This document shows positions 15,101-25,575 of a stretch of 64,000 bases of DNA, one piece after another. Below the pieces are notes generated by a model that searched no databases, was not told the DNA's origin, and saw only the letters and a program-made list of their open reading frames with translations. Position 1 is the stretch's first letter, and each line of letters opens with the position of its first letter. A program made the translations under genes and the position numbers. This DNA comes from Stercorarius parasiticus (taxonomy: Eukaryota > Chordata > Aves > Charadriiformes > Stercorariidae). The stretch covers positions 339,237 through 403,236 of the forward strand of contig VWZL01004604.1 in NCBI GenBank assembly GCA_013396915.1. Direction: 5' to 3'.

Positions 15101-18100
15101 TACTGAGTGTCATCTCTAATTTCCCTACGACAACTTCTAGCAGATAGCACCCACGCCCAACTGACAGGAGACTATTTCCGTGTTTCTCATACCTCCCACT
15201 CTGTTCTGTCAGCCTTCTTGCTGTAGAGCCCTGTAACTACGTCGCCAGTCCTCCCCGGGAAGAAACACAGAAAACCAAAGGATTACGATTCAGAACTACA
15301 TTTTCTTTTACCTGGCGCTGTTTTTACAGCTTGAGGGCATGAAAAGCAGACAAACAGCTGAGATCATTGGTCTCCATTTGATTTCTCCAGTTGCTTTAAA
15401 AGACCTTTTTTTGCATTTCTGTCCCTTGAAGTCACTGAGGAGCTGCTAATTGCTGCAGTTTCAAGCCTAGCAGGTATATTCCCGACACTTCTGCTGCTGG
15501 ATAGTGTCTGTAAAGAAACTCCATAAAACACGTTCCAGTCCCTGCGGCGTGCCTACGCACCGAGGATTCGTGTCTGATCTTGTAACACTCATACAATCAT
15601 GGCTTAATTTTCTCTCAAAATCAGTCTCTTTAGCAGCATATAAAAACTGCTGGTCCGCTATGTTTTGTTGTTAGTCCAGCTAACTCGATCAGTGCTTTTA
15701 CCGGCAAACAGAAGTAAGTTTAAGGCCAGGTGCATTTTACATTGATGCAATTCTTAAAAACAAAAGAACGCAGCCTCCCTGTGAAACTGTCACTTCAGGG
15801 TGAACTGGAGAGCGATACCCAGTCTGAGCACATCTACAGCAAAGTGGCAGAAGGCATGTAAAATAAGGTTAGTAGCACATTGATAAGGTTTTCTAAATAT
15901 GAGCTTTAAATATGGATCTTTCTGTCTCTGATGTTTATTGAGAATGTGCAATGTTACTTCAAGGACAGCCCTTATTATGAAATATTAGGTAATTGTTGCA
16001 CTCAAATATTGGCCTAAAGGCCCGTTTCATTGCTTACATTTATGTGCTATTTTTTACCCCTATTCAAGCGGTTCCTCAAATAACACAGAAGGCATATATA
16101 TTTTAAAATGAATAGAGGTGCAACTCCACGTCTTCCAGAAATAGGTGATAAGGATCAGTTGCTAAGTTAAGAACGTTGCTATCTTAAGAATGCTAGGTGT
16201 GGTTTAAATGCTCTAAAATGATCTATGGAGAGTGTTTTTTAAAAACTTATTTTAAGCAATTCACGAGCTATTCTCAAAGTCCATTGTCATGTAAGGTATT
16301 TGAAGATAATTAGTTTCAAACTTCTGATTGCTGGTTTTGCAGGATAAGAGTGAAAGTCTGGAGCTGTAACCCTTCTTAGCCGGATTATTCAGAGGTGTTC
16401 GTAGGAGAGGTATTGCCTCTTTGGACAGGTTCTTCCATTTCCAGACCTGACTGGGAAATCTCTACACAGACAGACAGACTTGACTCACATTTTCTGTATC
16501 CTCTTCCCGAGCTGGTTGAAGGTAAGCCAGCTGTAGGATAGGAGAATGTGCAGCCACCTTGGTGTGACTCTGCCTCATCTTAAAAGTGCTGTGTAAAAAA
16601 AAAATAAAATAATAAATGTTATTAGCCCAGGCAAAGTGTGGTTCTAACACCTCTGTACAACTCCTGGCTTGAAACTGGATCACGTATGTCTGCACTCGGC
16701 CAGGCAGACATATGCTGAGCTTCCTAGGACTTGGCTGTGTTTCTGTGAAAGGACAGATGTTTTGTAAGCAGGAGTTGCTTTACCAATTCCGACTTGCTGT
16801 GCATCTAATTGAACATCCTCTTTTCTTCCTGTAAAGATGCTGTAGAACAGGTCCTCCTGCACCTAATTAACAGAAGTAATTTTTTAGTGCTTTTGGTTTT
16901 GGCTGCCGCTGCAGAAACTAAAACATCCGAAATACCATTCGGATCTCTGCCTGGAATCTTCCCAACAGGTGTAGGATGAGTGTGGTGTCATGGATGTTCC
17001 CGGGGTAGTGCCCTCGGTGCTCTGGGAGGGACGGGGTCCTACCGAGCACAGTCCTGCTGCTGCTTTCCTGACTAAATGCCGGATGGCTCCGTGCCGCGCA
17101 GTGGCCTCGGCAGAGAGACGTGGACTGGCGTGGGTGAGCCTGTGTGTTTGTACAGCATGGTGCAGGGCTGGTTCTCGGTAACAGCCCTAATAGGACTTCA
17201 CATTCTGTTTTATTTTATTTATTTTTATTTTATTTTATTTTATAAATTCTTCCCAGAGGAGTGCAGTCATAAGCACACTGCAAAACCATACTGCAAGATG
17301 TATTGATTAATGCATTAGCATTAATGAGCACGCACCGTGTGTACACACTGTAAGGTTTTCGCCTGTGACAATTCAAGAGCGAAATATGTTGATTTCCTTT
17401 TGTTTTAATTGGCCTTTAAACGTGAAAAGGAAGTCTGTGCCTCTAACAGCATTATGTTGACTCGCCCCAATAAAATTACCATATCATGGTTCCTAATGGG
17501 CTGCTTCACATTTGCATGAATGACCTTTCAGAACTGCTTTGCTTTCCTTCCCCCACACTCTGTGTGATTTTGGTCTCGATAGCGAGAGGTCTCTCATGTC
17601 GCTGCATCTGGTCTTACTGCTTTAGCCGTTCCAGACATCACTTTTTCCTGTGTACAAACCTTCCACCATTCGCTCCAGAGTTTGCAGTAAATTATAATTT
17701 CCAGTAATGCCATCACCTCTACAGATCTCCTCTGCCTTGTCTGTAGCTGTTCCTGGGCAACGTAGCCATTAGAGAGCATATGAACATCAACATAAAGTTC
17801 AGTACTCGGAGCACAAGTATAAGATGGATGTTTCTCAGTTCCTGAAGCATTTCTGTGTGGCTTGAGTATTTAGGATTGAGAATTCTTTTTTATTATTTTT
17901 ACTGATTAATATTAGGCACGTGGATTATTGTGCACCTCCATTTTTTAGGAATTTGTCACTTCCTCAGGAGGTAAGAATAAATGACCCTTTATATTATTCT
18001 GTGAAGAAAGTCTTTGCTGTTGAGTGCTTTGGAACGTAGGGACAGATCTTGGATGGACTCTCCAGAAGAGTCAAGAAGAGTCCAAATTCAGGTGTTGATC

Positions 18101-21100
18101 CAAGTCTTTTGCTCAGTGGCCTCAGTTGGAATAGTAGAATAAAATCTGGGGTTTTTTCAGTTTCCCAATAAATGCAGGGAAGAGAATGTTACTGATGCTA
18201 TGAAGGAAACCTATTATCTCTGCTAGAGCAGGAAGAAGCAATCCAAGGGACCGGATTTTCCTTCTAGACACTTGACTGATCGTATGAAACCACTGCTGTT
18301 GATAGGACATGCCATTTGAACTGAGGTCTAGGACTGATGGAATTTAACAGACAGGGCCATGTCATTCATTCTTGGGGCTTGTATAGTCTGCAATTTTGGA
18401 GACGGTATTTCTTCAGATACTAGAGCTCGTGCATCCGCGTTCAGCTGGAATGACGTAGATGGAGACCACTCCATCCTTTCCAGCTTCCATCCTTTTCTTT
18501 CTCCTTCCACTTAAACTGTAGTATAAAACCCACAGAATTCCCCAAACAGATGGCCCTCAAGTTGGCATTGGACCATTCCTCTCATTTCTTCATGACTTTT
18601 CGGAGCCCTGTTGGTGTGTCAGTGTGTCCGTGATGTTGTGCTTTGGTCCTTACCATGTGCTCTTCACCCCTCCCTGTAGGTGACTGATAAGCTCTCAGTC
18701 AGCAGCTGCAGACGTAGTTTGGTGATGGGAAGGGAAAGGTTATGTTAGAGTGAAAGCGAATCTCTCGCCGTACGGCCTTTACTGAGCCAGAAATAATCCG
18801 CTCATCTTCCCTGCTTCTTTGGTGGAAGAAATTCCCTTCATCCACAGTCTGTGCCACCGGTTTCCAACTGGTGATAGCTGTGTGCGTAACTCGCGCTGGC
18901 CACACTGCTCTGAAAGAGTCCAGGTCCTCTGACTCCTGCAGTGTTGCTGTAGGAGGGCCATGTTCTTGAAGAGACAGTGCCAGACCCTGGTAAGTCGTGT
19001 TTCTTTCCTATTATCAAAAGGTTCGACACATGCACTGCTTGTACTGAGCTTTTTTAATTAATGCCATTTTTCTTCTTTTTTTTTTTAAGCAAATGAAGAA
19101 ACACCCGTGTCGACAATGCGACAAATCTTTCAGTTCCTCCCATAGTTTATGTCGTCACAATCGTATCAAGCACAAAGGCATTAGGAAGGTTTATACATGC
19201 TCGTAAGTTCTACTTTTATTTATTTAGAAACAGGACATAAACCTACAAAAAATGTTGTTAGTTGAATTTCTTTTCTTAGTTGTATAAAAGCCAGTGTCCC
19301 ATTCTTCCAAATGAATCAGGTATTTAGATACGTAGGCGGGCCAAACTGTTGAGGCTGTCCTGAAGGCCTAGCAGGCCACTGAGGATGCAGGTACGTGAAG
19401 TCTGCTGTCTTTGGCGAGCAAATCTGAAACTTCACTGCGCTGAGAGTTTGCATGGCTGATCGTTCTATGGTGGTGAACTTGGTTTTCAGTGGTCTCTCAA
19501 ATATACAACCCACTCTTCCAATCTACAAAAGCCAGTATTTGTAGTATTTTTCTCATACATAAAACAGCACATAGTATCTAAAAATCCTTAGTGATGTTTA
19601 AGTGGCTGGAGAGACAATGCGTGACTTAATAGAAAAATCCACATCAGTCAGATAAGATCCATGATACAAGTTTTCTGTACAATATGTTGCAAGATGGGAG
19701 CTCAGTCCCAAAAGCACGCGAGAGGTTTGGAAGCGATGAGGCTGGGTCCGTTTGGGAGAACAAAGCACAGATTGTGAAAGACAAGTTTGTTAGGCTGGTT
19801 GGCTTGAGGTTGGAAAGGGAGCTGAGGAGGAATTACTAGTGCCAAGGAAATAAAGTATTTGGATTTGAATGCAGAATTAAGTGTCGTTTGGAGCTAGCAT
19901 TCATCCTACATGGAAAGTGACTGCTTTCCCTATGAAATGTAAATTAAGGAGAACTTGGGAACATGTCTAACAGAACGTACAGTTTGGTGATGTTAGCAGA
20001 GGTCCAAGAAACAAACTCAGATGCTCCCAGGTTTTATTCTGACTCACACTTTGTACCATTTTGAGTATTACCTTCAGAGAACTTCTCATTTGCTCGGTGT
20101 ATAAATTGCTCAAACATTTCTAGTTTTATTTTGTAATTATGCTCATTTTCTTAATAATACTTACCTTTGCAATTGATTGGAAAAACATTGTTGCTGTCTT
20201 TAATAGCTTGTACTCTAGACTGGGTTTATTTACTAACCCTATTTATATTCTTCAGAACACTATGACTTCTGTTCGGCCTGACGTTTGAGTCTGTGCATAT
20301 CTGCTTTGTGTTCCTGTAGGCACTGCCCAGATTCAAGACGTACTTTTACCAAGCGGTTGATGTTGGAGAAGCATATTCAGTTGATGCATGGCATTAAAGA
20401 CCCTGATGTGAAAGAAATGACTGAATCAACCAATATGGAAGAAAGGGAAGTAAAAGAAGACACAAAGGTAATCACTTACAAGATTCAGTCACTGAGGGTG
20501 AACATCTTTAAATAGGTGCAGGTATTTTGATCCCATAAATGTTTGATCGTCTGTGAAGTACAGCCTGCCCCCCCCCCCAAAAAAAAAAGACTTGTTACAT
20601 GCAGAAATTAACAACGTTTTTAAGTGTTTTGGGCTCTGTATGATAAAGAATTTCGCCTGTCCAGAATTTCACCCAGCATGTCCAGAGCTGACAGCAGAGA
20701 CACACACATACTATTGTCCTTTACGTGACTCTCTTTCAGCCCAACGTATTGTCGTCTTATTTACGTGTTGAAAATGTGGCAGCTATAAACATCGTCTTCA
20801 TAAACATCATGGAGCATATCTGAGCCACAGAGGATTCTTGAGAAATATTCATGTCAGAAGAATAACGAGAATATAAAAAATGATCAGTTTAATTAGTTGT
20901 AAAAATTCTGCAAATACGTTAGTTTCGTTACTAGCAACCAGGAGATAATCTGTCGAGTCAAATTGCAGGCACGAAATAATATTAAGTAATTAAAATGGAG
21001 TTCCAGAAGGTAGTGCTGAAAAGTTTCTAGACTGGTACTCTACAATCTGTACACGATTGAAGTCTCGTTGCTGTGCGTACTTGGATGCAGTTACGCTGGC

Positions 21101-21866
21101 AAATACGCATGCAAGTTTATACAGCGTACTAGGTACTGTAGCTCTGTCAGAGCTGACAAAACAAATTTTACGTGCAATTTATAGTAAAGAAAACCCCTGG
21201 TTTTCCAACACGTACAACATACATTTGCTTGTATTATTTCAAATATTGTGTTTATCAAAGTTGTACTGGAATCTACCAAAGGAAAGATTTTAAAGTTTGT
21301 GAGTCACAAATAGTTATGAAAAGAACTGCGTATTTATGCTTACGTAATGTACCGTTTATGGCGTTTTTTAGGTTCCTAGTCCAAAGCGTAAATTGGAAGA
21401 ACCTGTACTGGAGTTCAGGCCTCCACGAGGTGCAATCACTCAGCCATTGAAGAAGCTAAAGATAAATGTTTTTAAAGTTCACAAGTGTGCTGTTTGTGGC
21501 TTTACAACAGAAAATCTTCTCCAGTTTCATGAACACATTCCTCAGCATAAATCTGATGGCTCTTCGTACCAGTGCAGGGAGTGTGGACTCTGCTACACGT
21601 CCCACGTGTCCCTCTCCAGACACCTCTTCATTGTACATAAGCTGAAGGAGCCTCAGCCGGTGTCAAAACAAAATGGGTCTGGGGAGGATAATCAGCAGGA
21701 AAATAAACCCAATCATGAGGATGAATCGTCTGACAGTACGGCATCAGACAGGAGGTGCAAAGTGTGCGCAAAGACTTTTGAAACTGAAGCGGCCTTAAAC
21801 ACTCACATGAGAACACATGGCATGGCCTTCATCAAGTCAAAAAGGATGAGTTCGGCTGAAAAGTGA
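1..21866 (+). CDS. ZNF532: ZNF532, C-terminal half (seven coding exons, 5' part outside window)
   Basis: The coding exons are 1-106, 3036-3212, 10638-10800, 13737-14015, 19090-19202, 20320-20467 and 21372-21866. Joined, they keep one open frame of about 492 residues ending in TGA, and every junction has matching phase and GT/AG sites. The product is a multi-C2H2 zinc-finger protein with about eleven fingers visible, including [72 protein letters not shown] and CKVCAKTF. It ends in a basic tail, [11 protein letters not shown] recognise the sequence as ZNF532 rather than its relatives ZNF592 and ZNF687, and SEC11C and GRP next door agree. Family knowledge: ZNF532 is nuclear, associates with ZNF592, ZNF687 and ZMYND8 in a chromatin complex, and is a NUTM1 fusion partner in human carcinoma. 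The N-terminal half lies upstream of base 1. Confidence 0.95.
107..3035 (+). other. ZNF532 intron
   Basis: This is a 2.9-kb AT-rich intron with a GTCAGT donor and an acceptor TCTCTTGCAG. I see no repeat family and no further coding exon in it. The short open frames inside it carry no recognisable domain. Confidence 0.85.
3036..3212 (+). CDS. ZNF532: ZNF532 coding exon with two C2H2 fingers
   Basis: The exon completes the Arg codon split from the previous exon. It reads [17 protein letters not shown], then a second finger [10 protein letters not shown]...H...H, and ends IGEPK. The donor GTAAGC starts at 3213. It ends with two bases of a Lys codon. Confidence 0.93.
5451..5990 (-). mobile_element. 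CR1 LINE fragment, antisense in ZNF532 intron
   Basis: The left end reads as the reverse complement of the CR1 3' end (GGCTGGAAGGGACCTCGGAAG). The minus strand encodes the end of the CR1 reverse transcriptase ORF, with the landmarks [25 protein letters not shown] and DRGSLF. It is 5'-truncated, as usual for CR1, and its frame is broken near the end, so it is a dead copy. CR1 is the dominant retrotransposon of bird genomes. Confidence 0.93.
7015..7412 (+). mobile_element. CR1 LINE fragment, sense in ZNF532 intron
   Basis: It contains the CR1 landmarks 'GGAGCATCTCTCATGTGCAG', 'GGGAGCTGGGACTGTTCAG', 'GAGGGTGGTCAAACACGGGA' and a 3' end reading 'CTCCCTTCCAACCTCAGCC'. It is 5'-truncated and diverged. 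Confidence 0.92.
10638..10800 (+). CDS. ZNF532: ZNF532 coding exon with two fingers
   Basis: It starts by completing a Lys codon, then reads [15 protein letters not shown] and a second finger beginning [11 protein letters not shown]. The exon ends exactly after HIK, so the last zinc-binding His of the second finger is supplied by the next exon. Donor GTGTGT at 10801; phase 0. Confidence 0.93.
10801..13736 (+). other. ZNF532 intron
   Basis: A 2.9-kb intron with a T-rich tract before the TTGTAG acceptor. I see no repeat family or additional gene. The ORFs at 11640-12190 and 12250-12530 lack any recognisable motif. Confidence 0.85.
13737..14015 (+). CDS. ZNF532: ZNF532 coding exon: linker plus one finger
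   Basis: This 93-codon exon begins SMHGTLKS, which completes the finger from the preceding exon (HIK joined to SMH). A Lys/Ser-rich linker follows ([15 protein letters not shown]), then the finger [17 protein letters not shown]. It ends EHGK before the donor GTAAAT. The linker carries substitutions against the human protein as I recall it, while the finger is nearly unchanged. Confidence 0.93.
14016..19089 (+). other. ZNF532 intron
   Basis: A 5.1-kb intron holding a pure TTTTA/TTTA microsatellite (17206-17243). It ends in a long T tract followed by an AAG acceptor. No other gene or clear transposon is visible. Confidence 0.85.
17206..17243. repeat. (TTTTA)n simple repeat
   Basis: About 38 bases of TTTTA/TTTA repeats inside a ZNF532 intron, read directly. 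Confidence 0.9.
19090..19202 (+). CDS. ZNF532: ZNF532 coding exon with one finger
   Basis: It reads [18 protein letters not shown], then two zinc-binding His within RHNRIKH, and ends TCS with a split Ser codon before GTAAGT. The acceptor is AAG rather than CAG/TAG, after a strong T tract. A second in-frame AAG lies nine bases downstream, but the residues QMK between them match the family, so the first site was chosen. Confidence 0.92.
19203..20319 (+). other. ZNF532 intron
   Basis: A 1.1-kb intron with GTAAGT donor and CCTGTAG acceptor. Nothing else recognised. Confidence 0.85.
20320..20467 (+). CDS. ZNF532: ZNF532 coding exon: finger plus acidic linker
   Basis: It completes the split Ser and continues [18 protein letters not shown], so the CxxC of this finger straddles the intron (CS joined to HC). 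An acidic linker follows ([17 protein letters not shown]), ending at the donor GTAATC. Confidence 0.93.
20468..21371 (+). other. ZNF532 last intron
   Basis: A 0.9-kb AT-rich intron. A run of 11 C followed by 10 A occurs at 20568-20588. No gene is seen in it. Confidence 0.85.
21372..21866 (+). CDS. ZNF532: ZNF532 terminal coding exon
   Basis: This is 164 codons plus TGA at 21864-21866. It begins [15 protein letters not shown], then fingers [17 protein letters not shown] and [17 protein letters not shown]. An acidic, Asn/Gln-rich linker follows, then a final finger [17 protein letters not shown] and the tail MSSAEK. It is almost identical to the mammalian protein as I recall it. Confidence 0.96.
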   Translation, partial: VPSPKRKLEEPVLEFRPPRGAITQPLKKLKINVFKVHKCAVCGFTTENLLQFHEHIPQHKSDGSSYQCRECGLCYTSHVSLSRHLFIVHKLKEPQPVSKQNGSGEDNQQENKPNHEDESSDSTASDRRCKVCAKTFETEAALNTHMRTHGMAFIKSKRMSSAEK

Positions 21867-23255
21867 TCAGATCATCTGGGATGCAGGAATCTCTCTCCAC
21901 ATTGGAATACTAATGACACTTTTGCTACAGAAAGTTCAAGGTATAATAGCGTTAACAGTACTGTTCAGGCTGTTGCAATATATTCTGCATAAAAGTGTCC
22001 CCTTCACCTCATTGTCTGTACCCTCAAAACCATCGAAGCAGTATTTGAGTTGAAAAGAGTTTGTATATATTTAAACTAATAACTTTTATACTCTTTGTTA
22101 TGTGTTTGTATTGGTATCTAGTGGAAAATTTGGGTTTTTCTGGTTTTGTTTCTGTTTTTTTTCTAGTAAGTTTCTTTAAAACAGAGTTCTGGATGCTGGG
22201 GCAGTTCCTTGGGTTCTCTTAAGCTGTTTCTTCTTGGAATGCTTCTGAAAGAAAGTTTAGCTCATGGAAGTGCGTCGGAAGGCAGCACGTGGAGGAGAGT
22301 GGGGAGGGCAGGCAAGCTAAGGGGAGATTTTAAATTCTAAGATCTTGTGCTTCTAAATGTCTAAGGAAGCTTTTAAACTTTCTCTTAAAAATATATATAA
22401 TATAAAAAAAAAAGAGAAGAAAAAGTACCTCTGCATACGTAAAATGCAGTGCTGGTTTTAGGTGGCAACACCAGAACAGGTGCAGACCCCCTAGAAAATG
22501 ATAAAGTACTTTTGAAAAGTATAATTGCACAACTCTATGTATCATGAAGTGATTTTTTAGGCCATCAGGTGCTTGTGATCAAAGCTCACATGGTTACAAA
22601 AGGGCTGGGCTGCTCTGGATTTAACAAATAAGATGTAATTAGAGGAATAGGTTTATAATGATGATGTTTTTTGTCATGTAATTTATTAAACATTATATAG
22701 AAGTGACCACACAGCATTATGTATTCTCCTTTATCTCTGGTTATTGAGAGAGAATAGATGACCCTTGCTACAGGGGTTGGTATGTCCCGGCTCCGTATGC
22801 TAATGCCAAATGTTCTGGTGCTCAGTGTCCCACACAGCCACAGCTGTCCCGAAGCTCACCCCCACAGCCCGTGGCAGCGTAACTGGGGCTTTCGGCTTCC
22901 GCACAGACCCTACGAAGCTCATTCCGCCATTCCAAACTTGTATTAATATCACTAGTTACGCTTTCACAACGTACAAAAAGGTACCATACTGTCCCTTTCA
23001 TATATAGTTCTCTGTGAGAGTTATATTTTTGGTTTGTTTTTGCATTTTATACCTTGTATGTATCCCTGAAAAAAATTTTTGTACTTTTTTTTAAAACAGA
23101 TTGTGTATATATAGATAGCTGCATGATATACGGTAGTAAATGTTTGGTTCCTTAGAAGTCTTGCTGCTGTCAGATGTTACTATACACTATGTCCATTACA
23201 ACTGTATTAAACACATTTCATATGTAAATAAATGTGGAGCATTTTGCCCCTAAAG
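21867..23255 (+). other. ZNF532: ZNF532 3' UTR
   Basis: AT-rich DNA directly after the stop codon, with no competing frame. It carries AATAAA at 23227-23232 in an A/T-rich setting, so cleavage near 23250 is likely. Another AATAAA at 23671-23676 could give a longer form. The exact 3' end needs transcript data. Confidence 0.65.
23227..23232 (+). terminator. Polyadenylation signal AATAAA (probable, ZNF532)
   Basis: A canonical hexamer 1.36 kb past the ZNF532 stop, followed within 25 bases by a T/G-rich stretch. A second AATAAA at 23671 is the alternative. Confidence 0.6.
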
Positions 23256-23670
23256 ATTTGTGAGATTCTGTTATTTATCATTAAATTTTAACAGTTTTAA
23301 AAATGGAAGTGTTTGAAAAAAATATGGATCCTTCTCAGCCACCTCTGTAAAACTTCTAAATCACTCTGGAAATTGTGTATCGGATACATTAGTTCCGCTT
23401 TCTCTCTTCATCCTCACCCTTAATTTGGTTCGTTGGTAAATGCTTGTTACCTGTTTATATTACTGGCATATTGAGTGGTTATGAGGCACTTCTCCGTCCC
23501 AAACCATACGGCTGGCGTCGCAGGATCTGCGTGTGTAACGTACACTGCCCATCACTGCCCTTCCCATTGAGTGTATACCTCCTAACACTTGTTTGTTGAT
23601 GTGCACTGTCAACTGTACAACAAATGAGTTATCACTATGCAGAATGGTGTTTTGTATACAGTGAACAGAT

Positions 23671-23676
23671 AATAAA
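23671..23676 (+). terminator. Alternative distal polyadenylation signal AATAAA
   Basis: A canonical hexamer about 445 bases beyond the first one, followed by a T-rich tract (GGTTTTTTTCCC). It could mark the distal 3' end of ZNF532. Confidence 0.4.
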
Positions 23677-25414
23677 AATTAAATTTTCACAGCCATTATT
23701 AATACTTTTGGTTTTTTTCCCTTTTCCCTGTCTTGCATCTGCCAAGGGATGCTGTGAACCAGCGACTTTAAGTCACTGTTGGTGCTGCCAAGAGGCAAAA
23801 CACTGAAAGTTTCTGACAAGTCATCCGAAAGCTGTTGGGCAGGATGTGAAACGGCGCCGTGGTCACAGCCCTCCCCCCAGGTCCCACGCCGCCTTTGCCC
23901 CGTGACTGGCACGACGGGTGCGTTTTGCCACAGCCGGTGAGCGGAGCTCAGCTCCTTGGCTGTGGGCTCCATTCGGTTTTAACTGGAAGGTCGATTTGAC
24001 TCTCCTGGTAACCTCTTGAAAGGTTTACGGGATGGTGGGTCTTGAACTGCCCCGTAATCTCTAGACATCTTTGTGTGTCAGAGCTTGGACGCACCTGGCT
24101 ATGGCAGGAAAGGGTAACTTTTCCCCAGGTAGCGGTTCCTTTTTGCAGGCAGAAACCCACCTGACTGGAGAAGAGAGGAGCTGTTTTGAGGACTATGGCT
24201 TTTTCCAAATACCAGACGCAGGGGATGGGGGGGATTTAGTGTGATAATTAAGACCGTTGTGTTTCTCACATAGTATTTCTTGCCTCATTCTCCAGCTCCT
24301 CCAGATGTTGGGGCTTTTCCTTCTGTATCTCCTGAGTAATTCAAGATTAGATACCAGTAATGAGGAAGGCCTGTCGGGTACCTCTCTCTCCCCAGGGAGA
24401 CCTCCAGTGTCTAAGCGTTACTGCAGCGGCGATGGTTCTGCCAGTTCCCTTTTGAGAGTCTTCTGCCTGGAAGCTGGTTTCGTCCGAGCAGAGATTTCCT
24501 GGCAATGACCAACCTGTTCGTTTATTGCTGTTTTACTTGATCTTGAGCAAAGAGTTTCACGCTTTGTTTGGCTGCCCCTTTCAGAAATGACGGCTCCTTT
24601 GCTGCTCAGAGCCCCTCGGTGTGTGTCTGTCGTGGTCCTGAATGTGCTGGTCTCGTCTCTGTGTCCACCCATCCCTCAGGGGCCATGCGTGCTTATCGGG
24701 TGGAAAAGCAAAAGCAAATGGTGGCCCCAAATGCAAGGCAGGCACATCGGGAGTGTAGTGCCTTATTAATGAACCAGTTTTTGACTGACTGTGAGGGTGG
24801 CTGTTCCCTAGAGAGACTCCCACCGTGTGGGAAGGGGAGGAAGGCCAGGAGCGATGGGAAGGCAGATCTCCCTCACATCGTGCAGCGGCACCCATCACAG
24901 GCAGCGTGTTTTGCCTGGTCCTCTGCAGCCCCAAACCTGAACCACCAGCTCTGCTGCGGGAACCCGATGGGCCCCACCAGCAGGGAGCAGAGAGGGCCGG
25001 GGGACACAGGGATGCCAACATGGGGGCCGTGGCCACCCGCTGTGGGGAGCCCCCCGGTTCCAGGGCACTGGGCCGCCTCTGCCATTGCAGATACCCCCAG
25101 GACCCCTGGGACACCCTCCAGCCTGCACCGCCTCTGCCGGGGCTTCCCACAGACGATTCCCTAGTGATTCCCTGGAGACCAGGAAGGGGACGGAACAACG
25201 TAAAGCAACGTGAGACAGCAGCAAGATGGCAAAAATCTCAGTTTGCACGCCTAGGGGAATTATTTCCTCTTGTAAACTATAAAGAAAATATTTAAACATC
25301 TTTTTACCTGAGATCTGACACTTGAATTGTTTGCTTCTAATTAACGTCGTGACACTGACAGTCAATTACAATGATGACATTAATCCTCCTCTTTTCTACA
25401 CCTTCTTTCCTCTG

Positions 25415-25575
25415 AGGATTTAACAATAATGGATTAAACCTCATAAAACCTGTGAGGTAGGAAAGGGATCATTTAGCCTCCACTGTTTTGCAGCCACTCT
25501 TTTGGCTGAAGACAGAGGTACTTAACACCACACAGCAACTCCAGCCGGCAGATTAGAACAGAAATACTAATTAGG
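25415..25575 (+). mobile_element. Ancient MIR-type SINE remnant, sense
   Basis: The order of blocks follows the MIR consensus. 'TTAAACCTCATAAAACCTGTG' matches the TTAATCCTCACAACAACCCTATG block. 'AGGTAGGAAAGGGATCATTT' matches the AGGTAGGTACTATTATTATC block. Then come 'TTTTGCAG', 'GAGGTACTTAACACCACACA' and 'CAACTCCAGCCGGCAGATTAG', matching the block AGGTTAAGTAACTTGCCCAAGGTCACACAGC in outline. MIR elements predate the mammal-bird split and persist as rare remnants in birds. Assigned by eye. Confidence 0.65.

Noticed and set aside
24568..25295. Overlapping 156-205-codon frames on both strands
   Set aside because: Open on both strands at once, Pro/Ala/Gly-rich, with no recognisable motif; composition explains them.
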